From Mucilaginibacter sp. SMC90 (GTDB lineage Bacteria; Bacteroidota; Bacteroidia; Sphingobacteriales; Sphingobacteriaceae), in assembly GCF_022811725.1 (NCBI RefSeq), contig NZ_CP094527.1:1302001-1366000 (forward strand): a stretch of DNA of 64,000 nt, given 5' to 3'. Of this stretch, positions 32,981 through 40,726 are shown one piece after another; position 1 is the first letter of the stretch; every line of letters begins with the position of its first letter. A program made the position numbers and the translations under genes. The notes under the pieces were generated by a model. That model made no database searches. It saw only the letters and a list, made by a program, of their open reading frames with translations, and was not told the origin of the DNA.

Positions 32981-35674
32981 ATGAAAAAAATAATACTTCT
33001 ATTTTTGATCAGCCACTTTTGCGCCATTTGTTTAGCGCAGGTGAAGGTAGATCACCTGTTAACAGAAAACTTAAATAATCCTGAAAGTATCGATGCAAAA
33101 TCGCCGGCTTTAAGCTGGCAACTGTTATCTGAGCGAAGGAATGTAAATCAAACCGCATATGAAATACGTGTAGGAACCAGCCCTGTGGCAAAGCAGTTTG
33201 TTTGGGAAAGCGGTAAGGTGGCATCCCCTCAATCGGTATTTGTAACATATGGCGGTCCCGAATTACGCTCCGGCCAGGCTTATTACTGGCAGGTAAGAGT
33301 GTGGGATGAAAACAACAAAGTTTCGCCATGGAGCGCAGTGGCATATTGGAAAATGGGGCTGCTCAATTCTTCAGATTGGCTGGCACAGTGGATAACCCCT
33401 GGTTTCCGGGAAGAAGCATCAAGGCCAAGCCCTATATTCAGGAAGGAGTTTCATCTTCATAAAAAGATAAAGTCGGCGTATGTCTATATCACTGCACACG
33501 GTTTGTACGATGCTCAGATCAACGGCAAAAGGGTAGGCGATGCCTACCTTACACCAGGTTGGACAAGTTATAATAACCGCCTGCAATATCAGGTATACAA
33601 CGTAACCGGTATGTTGAAACAGGAAGCAAATGTTATAGGCATAACACTTGGTAGCGGCTGGTACAGAGGGCATGTTGGCTTTAATCCTAAAGATGGATTG
33701 TATGGTAAGGATATTGCAGTGCTTTGCCAGGTAAACATTACATATACCGATGGCACTACAGAAACCGTTAATACCGACAACACTTGGAAATCATCTACAG
33801 GGGCAATCCGCAGCTCGGAAATTTATTACGGCGAAGTAATTGATCACCGCAAAGAGCAGCAGGGTTGGACATTGCCCGGTTTTGATGATAGTCAATGGAG
33901 CGGCGTAAAGGTAAATGACTTTGCAAAAAATACACTTATCGCTACTTACAACGAGCCGGTTAAACAACATGAAACCATTAAACCGTTAAAGATATTTAAA
34001 ACACCTAAAGGCGACCAGGTAATAGACTTTGGTCAAAACCTGGTAGGTTGGGTAAAACTAACCGTTAGCGGACATGCCGGCGATACCATCAAACTATCAC
34101 ACGCAGAAGTGCTGGATAAACCCGGCGATTTCTATACCGCGAACCTGCGTACCGCCACGGCGCAAAATACCTATATCTTGAGCGGCAGCGGAACAGAAAC
34201 CTTCGAACCTCATTTTTCCTGGCAGGGTTTCAGGTATGTTAAGGTAGAAGGCTTTCATGCCGACCTGAAGCCGGAAAATTTTGAAGCTGTCACTTTGTAT
34301 TCGGATATGCGCGCAACCGGTTCATTCAGCTGCTCCAACCCGTTTATCAACCAGTTGCAGCACAATATTTTATGGGGCCAGAGAGGTAACTTTCTGGATG
34401 TACCAACCGACTGCCCGCAGCGCGATGAGCGGCTGGGATGGACAGGAGATGCACAAGTATTCAGCAGAACGGCTTCGTTTAACATGAACGTGCACAATTT
34501 TTTTACCAAATGGATGAAGGATGTGGCGGCCGACCAATACAGCAACGGTTCGGTGCCACACGTAGTGCCCGACGTGCTGGAGGGTCCAGGTTCGCATCCC
34601 GGCGGCAGTACCGGCTGGGCAGATGTATCGACAATAGTGCCATGGAACATGTACCTGGCTTACGGCGATAAGCGCATACTTGAAAATCAATATGCCAGTA
34701 TGAAAGCCTGGGTAGGTTATATGGAGGCGCACAGTCATAATGATCTGTGGAACGTAGGTGATCATTTTGGAGATTGGCTGTTTTACAGTGTGAATGACGA
34801 CCGCTTCGGAAGATCAGCTATCACCAGCAGCTATCTGATAGCGCAATGCTTTTACGGGTATTCAACACAACTGCTGATTAACACTGCCAGGGTTTTAGGG
34901 AAAAATGATGATGTAAACCGTTACACCGATCTTTTAACAAAGATCAAGCGTGCTTTTGTAAATGAATACGTTACCCGGAACGGCCTGATTTCGTCGGATA
35001 CGCAAACTGCCTATGTGCTGGCGCTTCAGTTTGATATGTTGCCTGAAGAGCTGCGTCAGCAGGCCGCCGACAGGCTTGTAAGCAATATTAAGCGCTATAA
35101 CATCCACCTCACTACGGGTTTTCTCGGAACGCCCTATATATCCCATGTTTTGAGCCGGTTCGGCTACACGGATATAGCTTATCAGTTATTATTGCAGGAT
35201 ACTTACCCTTCATGGCTGTACCCCGTAAAAATGGGGGCTACAACCATTTGGGAACGCTGGGATGGCATCAGACCGGACGGTTCTTTTGAAGAGCAGTCAA
35301 TGAACTCCTTTAACCATTATGCCTACGGTGCCATCGGCGACTGGATGTATCGGATAATTGCAGGTATTAACGAAGCAGCGCCCGGTTATCAAAAAATTAT
35401 CATCAAGCCGCATACAGGCGGCAATTTCAGCTTTGCAAATGCAGATTATGAAACGCCATATGGTAAAGTAAGCTCGCACTGGAAAACCGGCGATGACCAG
35501 TTTTATCTTGATGTGCAGATCCCGTCCAATACCAGTGCTTCGGTTTATATTCCTTCAAAAAATAACGGGCAATTGTTGGAAAGCGGGAAAAATTTCAAAG
35601 CTGATATTGCTAAAGATGGCTATATCAAGGTAGACATTGGTTCCGGTACCTATCATTTTTCAGTAGCGAGGTAA
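32981..35674 (+). CDS. Alpha-L-rhamnosidase, GH78 family
   Basis: An 897-residue secreted enzyme with a signal peptide (MKKIILLFLISHFCAICLAQ). N-terminal fibronectin-like domain (VKVDHLLTENLNNPESIDAKSPALSWQL), then the Bac_rhamnosid N region (IKSAYVYITAHGLYDAQINGKRVGD), and the alpha/alpha barrel with the GH78 motif DVPTDCPQRDERLGWTGDAQ near 472-491 (Asp and Glu there include the general acid). Later come TTIWERWDGIRPDG and a C-terminal beta domain. Inverting hydrolysis of terminal alpha-L-rhamnose. Last gene of PUL 1 and the best clue to its substrate. Confidence 0.95.
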   Translation: MKKIILLFLISHFCAICLAQVKVDHLLTENLNNPESIDAKSPALSWQLLSERRNVNQTAYEIRVGTSPVAKQFVWESGKVASPQSVFVTYGGPELRSGQAYYWQVRVWDENNKVSPWSAVAYWKMGLLNSSDWLAQWITPGFREEASRPSPIFRKEFHLHKKIKSAYVYITAHGLYDAQINGKRVGDAYLTPGWTSYNNRLQYQVYNVTGMLKQEANVIGITLGSGWYRGHVGFNPKDGLYGKDIAVLCQVNITYTDGTTETVNTDNTWKSSTGAIRSSEIYYGEVIDHRKEQQGWTLPGFDDSQWSGVKVNDFAKNTLIATYNEPVKQHETIKPLKIFKTPKGDQVIDFGQNLVGWVKLTVSGHAGDTIKLSHAEVLDKPGDFYTANLRTATAQNTYILSGSGTETFEPHFSWQGFRYVKVEGFHADLKPENFEAVTLYSDMRATGSFSCSNPFINQLQHNILWGQRGNFLDVPTDCPQRDERLGWTGDAQVFSRTASFNMNVHNFFTKWMKDVAADQYSNGSVPHVVPDVLEGPGSHPGGSTGWADVSTIVPWNMYLAYGDKRILENQYASMKAWVGYMEAHSHNDLWNVGDHFGDWLFYSVNDDRFGRSAITSSYLIAQCFYGYSTQLLINTARVLGKNDDVNRYTDLLTKIKRAFVNEYVTRNGLISSDTQTAYVLALQFDMLPEELRQQAADRLVSNIKRYNIHLTTGFLGTPYISHVLSRFGYTDIAYQLLLQDTYPSWLYPVKMGATTIWERWDGIRPDGSFEEQSMNSFNHYAYGAIGDWMYRIIAGINEAAPGYQKIIIKPHTGGNFSFANADYETPYGKVSSHWKTGDDQFYLDVQIPSNTSASVYIPSKNNGQLLESGKNFKADIAKDGYIKVDIGSGTYHFSVAR

Positions 35675-35732
35675 TTTCAATAATGAAAAGAAATATCGTA
35701 CCAGTAGCCTGAAATATTGCTTTCTATAAAAT

Positions 35733-35764
35733 AAAAGTCCCTGCAAGTGTGCGGGGACTTTTTG
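35733..35764 (+). terminator. Intrinsic terminator of the rhamnosidase gene
   Basis: A stem of about 13 bases, AAAAGTCCCTGCA (35733-35745) with TGCGGGGACTTTT (35750-35762), ends in a T run, 60 bases after the stop codon. Confidence 0.88.
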
Positions 35765-35979
35765 CTTTGAACAGGTAGCAGATATCGAGTTTCAAAGTGA
35801 AGTTCATAAGCTAACCGGGAAACTTAGTGACCGTTACGAACAGAAAGTTTGATTACAGCAAAAGTGCCTGCAAATTAAGTGCAAACTCCAAACATCACGA
35901 GTTGGAATCAAAGTGCAGGCTAACACGATAATCAGTTGAAAAAAATATATGGTTTTATAGGCAATTTAAAATAAAATAC

Positions 35980-35987
35980 TACTTTTG
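35980..35987 (+). promoter_or_regulatory. Candidate -7 box of the Cys-rich leader transcript
   Basis: TACTTTTG fits TAnnTTTG exactly. The expected start near 35993 gives a leader of about 30 bases before the mini-ORF. A dyad (TAAAGTATATTAA at 35988-36000, with TTATATACTTTA at 36012-36023) occupies that leader. The -33 element is not clear. Confidence 0.45.
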
Positions 35988-36022
35988 TAAAGTATATTAA
36001 ATCCATAGATATTATATACTTT

Positions 36023-36100
36023 ATGACTGACAGTTATCGTATCCTTTCTTCCCTTCTTTCAGGTTCAAACATATCGGGTTGTTGTTGTCCCTGTTTCTGA
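36023..36100 (+). CDS. 25-codon Cys-rich leader-like peptide
   Basis: ATG at 36023, TGA at 36098. The peptide starts MTDSYRILSSLLSGSNISG and ends Cys-Cys-Cys-Pro-Cys-Phe, with four Cys codons at 36080-36094. A 6-bp hairpin (CTGATA 36097-36102 with TATCAG 36109-36114) overlaps the stop codon. This is the form of a regulatory leader in which ribosome stalling on Cys codons controls a downstream RNA structure. No sulfur gene follows; instead a histone H1-like remnant and tRNA-Cys do. Function inferred; expression unproven. Confidence 0.5.
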   Translation: MTDSYRILSSLLSGSNISGCCCPCF

Positions 36101-36147
36101 TATCCTTTTATCAGGTTTAGTCCGTTAATATCAATCAATTTTTACTT

Positions 36148-36264
36148 ATGTCTTCATTTGCACAATTAAAAAAGGCTGTCCCTGGTTTGGAAGCCCACGC
36201 CGAAAGGTTTTACAATACCGGCACCAAGGCCGCTGGTACCCGGTTAGGGAACGGGCTGCAATAA
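36148..36264 (+). pseudogene. Truncated histone H1-like protein gene
   Basis: The 38 codons from ATG 36148 read MSSFAQLKKAVPGLEAHAER, then FYNTGTKAAGTRLGNGLQ, closely like the N terminus of the small Bacteroidota histone H1-like proteins (pattern: FxxL... AEKFYxKGNKAAGTRVRKGLQ). In such proteins the frame goes on for a further 20 or so basic residues, but here TAA follows at 36262 and the next codons in frame soon meet two more stops. So it looks like a gene that has lost its basic tail. A 38-residue product cannot be ruled out. Confidence 0.6.
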
Positions 36265-36363
36265 GTAAGCAGGTTAGCGCCAAAAGGATAGTGAAGCGGG
36301 CAGTCAATCAATTTTCTGATGCCGGTAGGTTAAAGCATGGTGTTGCTATAAATAATATAATAA

Positions 36364-36436
36364 GGCGGAGTGGCCGAGCGGCTCAGGCGGGGGTCTGCAA
36401 AACCCTTTACGACGGTTCGAATCCGTCCTCACGCCT
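36364..36436 (+). tRNA. tRNA-Cys (GCA) with an extra base in the acceptor stem
   Basis: The anticodon arm GGGGT-CTGCAAA-ACCCT has anticodon GCA at 36397-36399, and the T arm GACGG-TTCGAAT-CCGTC is perfect. The D arm is GCC...GGC, and the discriminator is T36436, the base expected for Cys. The 5' acceptor strand GGCGGAG (36364-36370) pairs with CTC and CGCC at the 3' side only if A36431 is bulged out: the 3' strand is eight bases long. CCA is not encoded. The gene may be functional, or a decayed copy. Confidence 0.8.
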
Positions 36437-36459
36437 CTGACAGGTTTAATAAAAATACA

Positions 36460-37371
36460 TTGAAGAAAAAGTTCATCATATCGGTTTTGCTGTTGTTAGC
36501 TGTCGCTTTCACAGATGAGGCCCGTGCAGAGACGGGAAACCTTCCGGCAAGGGTACTGGTTGTGATTGCCCATCCTGACGATGAGAGTACAATTGCCGTT
36601 ACTCTGTATAAAATTGCAAAAGAGCAGCATGGCATAGTCGATTTATTTGTGATCACCAACGGTGAAGGGGGTTACAAATACGCCACGTTAGCTGAAAATT
36701 ATTACGGCCTTGCTTTGACCGACGAAAAAACGGGCCGGGAGAATTTGCCGCGGATCCGGAAAAAAGAGCTCATGAATGCCGGTAATATACTGGGTGTTAA
36801 TGAGTATTATTTCCTGGATCAAACAGATGATCATTACACGGAAAATGAGAAAGAAGCATTGGATACAAGCTGGGATGTTCCTGTTGTTAAAGAGCGCCTG
36901 AACCAGGTTTTGAAGCATAACAATTATGATTTTGTTTTTTGCCTTTTGCCAGAAAACCCCACGCATGGCGCTCATAAAGCGGCTACATTGCTTGCGCTGG
37001 AAACAGTTGCCGCATTGCCGGCAGCCAAACGCCCGGTAATATTGGGGGCTACTTTACATAGTAAGGCCGATGCTCCCGTATCATTTCACCGTTATAGCAA
37101 TTACCCGGTCACGCAAACTGTCAATGACAGTTGTGTTTTTTGCCTGGACAGAACAGCAAGGTTCAGCTACAGGGATAAAATGAATTATAAAGTAATAGCC
37201 AACTGGGAAATTGCAGAACACAAGTCACAAGGCGTTACGCAAATGACCATGAATGAGGGAGACCTTGAACAATATTGGTATTTCAGTGTGAATGGGAATA
37301 CCGGATTAGCAAAAGCCAGGGCACTGTTTGATGAACTTTCGAAAGTACCGTATGTAAGCCGGGTATACTGA
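36460..37371 (+). CDS. PIG-L family (LmbE-like) deacetylase, exported
   Basis: 303 residues from TTG at 36460, chosen because a signal peptide begins there (KKKFIISVLLLLAVAFTDEARA). The open frame extends back into the tRNA but has no better start. Zinc site: AHPDDE at 37-42 (His38, Asp41) and THGAHKAA near 168-175 (His169, His172). The family removes N-acetyl groups from GlcNAc-type sugars or related substrates; the actual substrate is unknown. It starts 24 bases after tRNA-Cys, so it may be co-transcribed with it. Confidence 0.85.
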   Translation: MKKKFIISVLLLLAVAFTDEARAETGNLPARVLVVIAHPDDESTIAVTLYKIAKEQHGIVDLFVITNGEGGYKYATLAENYYGLALTDEKTGRENLPRIRKKELMNAGNILGVNEYYFLDQTDDHYTENEKEALDTSWDVPVVKERLNQVLKHNNYDFVFCLLPENPTHGAHKAATLLALETVAALPAAKRPVILGATLHSKADAPVSFHRYSNYPVTQTVNDSCVFCLDRTARFSYRDKMNYKVIANWEIAEHKSQGVTQMTMNEGDLEQYWYFSVNGNTGLAKARALFDELSKVPYVSRVY

Positions 37372-37445
37372 CGGATTAAAGCTTTTGAAATACGATAGCG
37401 GCGTAAGGAGATGATTTTAATGTTCGGTAACTTAAATACTTTTGT

Positions 37446-37928
37446 ATGAATAGAATTCAACCTGTCGATATATCGGCAATCATCGCAAAGAGTTCGGTAA
37501 CGGATTATCCGCTCAATAACCTGACCCGCATATTGGCGCACTCCCGTCTGGCAATGGATGTTTATATGCAATGGCAGCCCCTATATCGCGATGTATCTTC
37601 CATAGTGGGGCTTAGGGTGGCATATTTGTACGCTTATGTTATTTCGCAAACCGCTGGATCAGCGTTTTATACCAATTTATTCAGGGGGATAATCATTGAT
37701 AATCATGAGGATCCGGATAACCTCGACCTGTCTGAAATTGAACAGGACTTATTATGTTTTGGTGCCGAAATAGCAGAAAGCAACGGTTGTATCGAAGAAA
37801 TTACCTACGACAGGTTAAGGGGACAATATACAGATAAGGAAATGGTAACCCTTGTTGCCTTTGCCGGACAAATGATCGCGGCTAATATCTTCAATAACGT
37901 ACTTGGCATTGAATCGGCTGATTGTTAG
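37446..37928 (+). CDS. AhpD/carboxymuconolactone-decarboxylase-like fold protein without the Cys pair
   Basis: A 160-residue all-helical protein. The pattern NNLTRILAHSRLAMDVYMQWQPLYRDVSSIVGLRVAYLYAYVISQ, followed by LSEIEQDLLCFGAEIAESNGCIEEITYDRLRGQYTDKEMVTLVAFAGQMIAANIFNNVLG, matches the CMD/AhpD family in spacing. The catalytic region that normally carries CxxC and His reads AGSAFYTNLFRG, with neither. So a redox role is unlikely and the function is unknown. A TACTTTTG octamer abuts the ATG. The PIG-L gene ends 74 bases upstream. Confidence 0.65.
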   Translation: MNRIQPVDISAIIAKSSVTDYPLNNLTRILAHSRLAMDVYMQWQPLYRDVSSIVGLRVAYLYAYVISQTAGSAFYTNLFRGIIIDNHEDPDNLDLSEIEQDLLCFGAEIAESNGCIEEITYDRLRGQYTDKEMVTLVAFAGQMIAANIFNNVLGIESADC

Positions 37929-37990
37929 CGGGATTCTGAATTATGCCCCGCTTTGTGTATCCGGGCCAATATGTATATCAACAATAAAAA

Positions 37991-38016
37991 AGTCATGCCT
38001 TTTAAAAAGCATGACT
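37991..38016 (-). terminator. Hairpin downstream of the CMD-like gene and PUL 2
   Basis: AGTCATGC (37991-37998) pairs with GCATGACT (38009-38016). Read on the minus strand it is followed by TTTTTTATTG, so it fits as the end of the PUL 2 transcript. The plus-strand gene ends 60 bases before it. Confidence 0.65.
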
Positions 38017-38059
38017 CAAACCTTTATTAGTTAAATACACTGTTATAAGCTGTGAAAAA

Positions 38060-38105
38060 CAGGCCTGCAAAAGGTATAAACAATGATGCCGTTTTTGCAG
38101 GCCTG
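38060..38105. repeat. 13-bp perfect inverted repeat after the LamG gene
   Basis: CAGGCCTGCAAAA (38060-38072) with TTTTGCAGGCCTG (38093-38105), just downstream of the LamG lipoprotein stop. No T run directly follows; with the hairpin at 37991 it may make a double transcript end. Confidence 0.6.
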
Positions 38106-38118
38106 CTATTTAACTGGA

Positions 38119-39171
38119 TTAAGGTTGTTCCATAGTATACAATGAATTGACTTCCGCGTCGCTCAATACTTTGTTATATAACCTCAATTCATCTATAGCG
38201 CCAATGAAAAAGTTAGCACCATAAAAAGCATTGGGGCTGTCGCTGTCGGTGAAGTTATAGGCCGATTTAGGAAGCTCATTGCCAATGGATAAATTGGGCG
38301 GAGAAACTAAAGGCAGCGGGTTGCCAGTAACGCTGGCGGTTTTTTTCAGTACGCCATCAATATAAAATTTCTCGGTACCGTTGGTAAAGCTTACAATTAA
38401 CTGTGTCCATTTGTCAAGTTGAACCGAAGCCCCGCCATCATCCTGGTCATGGTCGCCAGTGTCTGTGTTGACAGTCAGGAACGGTAAATTGCCACCCTGT
38501 AACTGGAATTTGTAACCCAGCCAGCGGTTAAGCGAGATGATATAGTTACCGTTGCTCGCCATATGCGGTTTAATCCAGACGCTGATAGTAAAACTGTTGG
38601 GCCTGAGCGCGCTGTTGTACGGAACCTCGATATAGGCACCATTGTTAAATGTAAAGGCTTTGCCTGCTGCTCCATAACGATCTGTTGTTAATACAGGAAG
38701 TGTTCCGCCATCAGCCGCAGTGGCGGCAGATGAACCAATCCAGCCTGTTTTAAGCTGGCCATTGTGCCCGTTGCCGCTGGCATCGTTGGCGTCTCCGTCA
38801 AACTTCCAGTAGGCCACCAGGTTATCTGCTGATATTTCCTGGATCAGCTTAGTGTTGAATTGCACCACAGCCCTAACAAGGTTAGCCGTTGCATTGTTCA
38901 CTTGTTCCTGTGTAAAACTGCCGGTTTTAACCTGGTTAGCCAGGTCAAGCGAGCTTTTAAGCGTGGCTTTTGCCCCTACGGTATAATCGCCAGCTTGTTT
39001 CCCTTCAACAGCGGCAGTATAAAGCGCGTTAGCCGAATCTATCTGCAGACTTAATTTGGTCTTATCCGAATTATAATTGGGCTTGTTACTGTCTTTTTTA
39101 CAGGATTGCGCCAGAAGAACCACGGCAGATAACATGACGAACGCCGTAATTAAGTTTTTGATCTTGCTCAT
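38119..39171 (-). CDS. LamG (concanavalin A-like) domain lipoprotein (PUL 2)
   Basis: 350 residues from ATG at 39171 (MSKIKNLITAFVMLSAVVLL), lipobox LAQSC then Lys-Lys, so surface or periplasmic lipoprotein. Residues about 45-115 form a FIVAR-like helical bundle (LQIDSANALYTAAVEGKQAGDYTVGAKATLKSSLDLANQV). Residues about 125-345 are a LamG/Laminin_G_3 fold (LVAYWKFDGDANDASGNGHNG, FTISVWIKPHM, TNGTEKFYIDGVLKKTASV, IDELRLYNKVLSDAEVNSLY). In the SusE/SusF position of the locus, 25 bases after susD, so probably an accessory glycan-binding protein. Confidence 0.88.
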   Translation of the reverse strand: MSKIKNLITAFVMLSAVVLLAQSCKKDSNKPNYNSDKTKLSLQIDSANALYTAAVEGKQAGDYTVGAKATLKSSLDLANQVKTGSFTQEQVNNATANLVRAVVQFNTKLIQEISADNLVAYWKFDGDANDASGNGHNGQLKTGWIGSSAATAADGGTLPVLTTDRYGAAGKAFTFNNGAYIEVPYNSALRPNSFTISVWIKPHMASNGNYIISLNRWLGYKFQLQGGNLPFLTVNTDTGDHDQDDGGASVQLDKWTQLIVSFTNGTEKFYIDGVLKKTASVTGNPLPLVSPPNLSIGNELPKSAYNFTDSDSPNAFYGANFFIGAIDELRLYNKVLSDAEVNSLYTMEQP

Positions 39172-39196
39172 TGTGCCATAATTAAAGATGTTCATA

Positions 39197-40708
39197 TTAT
39201 TTACCTAATTTAAGATTGGTTTGCCGTTCGCTTTCCGGTATAGGAAAAAACTGGTTGGCAGTGAAATTAAAGTTCGGTTTATAGTTCAGCGCACTGGTGG
39301 CATAGGCCGACCCGTAGCGGATGATATCAAAAAAACGATGGAATTCAAGCGCCAGTTCCGAGCGCCTTTCCCGGCGTATCGCGTCACGTAGGGTGGTTTG
39401 ATCTGTCGATGTGATATCAGGTAACAAACCATCAGGGACTTTTCCGCCGGTAGTGGCCGATAACGTAGCGTCATAGATATAGCTTTCACGTGCCCGTTTG
39501 CGGATTTTGTTAAGCGGAACCAAAGCACCGGCACCATTGCCCGATTCATTCAGCGCTTCGGCCTCAGTAAGCAATACTTCAGCAAAGCGGATAGCCTGGT
39601 AATTTAAATTACCATCTCCTTTAATGCTCACCGGGATTTCAGAGAGCGGTTGAGTATGTTTTTTGCTTACATAGCCCGTACTTGTCCAGTTAGGATCAAA
39701 TGCGCTGTCATAATAGGGATGACCTGCACGGCCAACCGAATAGTCTAAACGAGGATCGTCAACACCAGCTGTGCTTTTTTCAAAATTATTGACTAAATTT
39801 TGGGTTGGCAAATAAAAACCATATCCGTTCAGGGTACGTGGCGCAAACCATTGATTTAGGGTATTACCCTGAAAAGGGGATAGGCCGGTGGTATGTAAGA
39901 TAGAAAATACAGCCTCAGCATTATTTTTGCTGGCTGCCCTGAAATTGTCCGAAAATACCGGCAATAAACTATAAACACCTAATGCTTCAACCTGTGCTGC
40001 TGTGGATGCGGCAAGCGCCCATTTCTTCTCAAACAGGTAAGTTTTTGCCAGCAGGGCAAGCGCTGCGCCTTTGGTTACCCTGCCTGCATCAGCATTGGTC
40101 CAGTTTGTTGGCAATACAGCTGCAGCTGCCTGGCAGTCCTTTTCTATTTGTGCATAGATCTGTGCCTGGGGCAGGGCAGGGCTTTGCAGCTCCTCAGGGG
40201 TTTCCACTTTCAGGTGTAGAGGGATATCGCCATAAGCTGCCGTAAGGTTAAAGTAGTAATAAGCCCGTAAAAATTCGGCCTGGCCCAATGCAGAGGTCCT
40301 CGTAGCTTCCGATACCCCGGCTTTCGCTGTAGCCAGCCCATCGGTTACCACATTGCACTTAAAGATGCCGTCATAGTATCTTTTCCATACGGCTTCGACA
40401 GCTGCATTGGATGGGTTGATATTGAAATTCTGAATGCTCAGGAAATCGCTTTGATCACCATCGCTACTGCCCTTTACTGCATCATCTGATGCCAGGTCGC
40501 CCAGTACCCATATGGCATTTGATGAAGCATCGGTAAAAGTGAGCGGTGAATAAGCCGCATTTACGGCCAATATAGCATTCGCATCCGAAGTAAAAAAGTT
40601 ATCGGATTGGTATTGGCCAAGCACAGGTTGCTCAAGGAATTTTTTGCAACCGCTCGTCACCACAAGTAATGATGCGGCGAGGAGTATATAGATATTCTTT
40701 GATTTCAT
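39197..40708 (-). CDS. SusD/RagB glycan-binding lipoprotein (PUL 2)
   Basis: 503 residues; signal MKSKNIYILLAASLLVVTSG with lipobox Cys followed by Lys-Lys. Typical motifs: ALGQAEFLRAYYYFNLTAAYGDIPLHLKVE, AGRVTKGAALALLAKTYLFEKKW, IRFAEVLLTEAEALNESGNG, LNKIRKRARES and RRERRSELALEFHRFFDIIRYG, ending NQFFPIPESERQTNLKLGK. Partner of the SusC at 40727 (18-base gap). No sigma/anti-sigma pair adjoins; regulation is probably by the LacI-type protein or read-through from the GH130 gene. Confidence 0.95.
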   Translation of the reverse strand: MKSKNIYILLAASLLVVTSGCKKFLEQPVLGQYQSDNFFTSDANAILAVNAAYSPLTFTDASSNAIWVLGDLASDDAVKGSSDGDQSDFLSIQNFNINPSNAAVEAVWKRYYDGIFKCNVVTDGLATAKAGVSEATRTSALGQAEFLRAYYYFNLTAAYGDIPLHLKVETPEELQSPALPQAQIYAQIEKDCQAAAAVLPTNWTNADAGRVTKGAALALLAKTYLFEKKWALAASTAAQVEALGVYSLLPVFSDNFRAASKNNAEAVFSILHTTGLSPFQGNTLNQWFAPRTLNGYGFYLPTQNLVNNFEKSTAGVDDPRLDYSVGRAGHPYYDSAFDPNWTSTGYVSKKHTQPLSEIPVSIKGDGNLNYQAIRFAEVLLTEAEALNESGNGAGALVPLNKIRKRARESYIYDATLSATTGGKVPDGLLPDITSTDQTTLRDAIRRERRSELALEFHRFFDIIRYGSAYATSALNYKPNFNFTANQFFPIPESERQTNLKLGK

Positions 40709-40726
40709 CTCCGTGTTTTTTTATGA

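Noticed and set aside
36370..36459. N-terminal extension of the PIG-L protein into the tRNA-Cys gene
   Set aside because: The extension is translated tRNA sequence; the signal peptide begins at the TTG at 36460.
37437..37444. TACTTTTG as promoter of the AhpD-fold-like gene
   Set aside because: It abuts the ATG, so transcription would start inside the gene; no -33 element. Probably chance unless the gene starts later.
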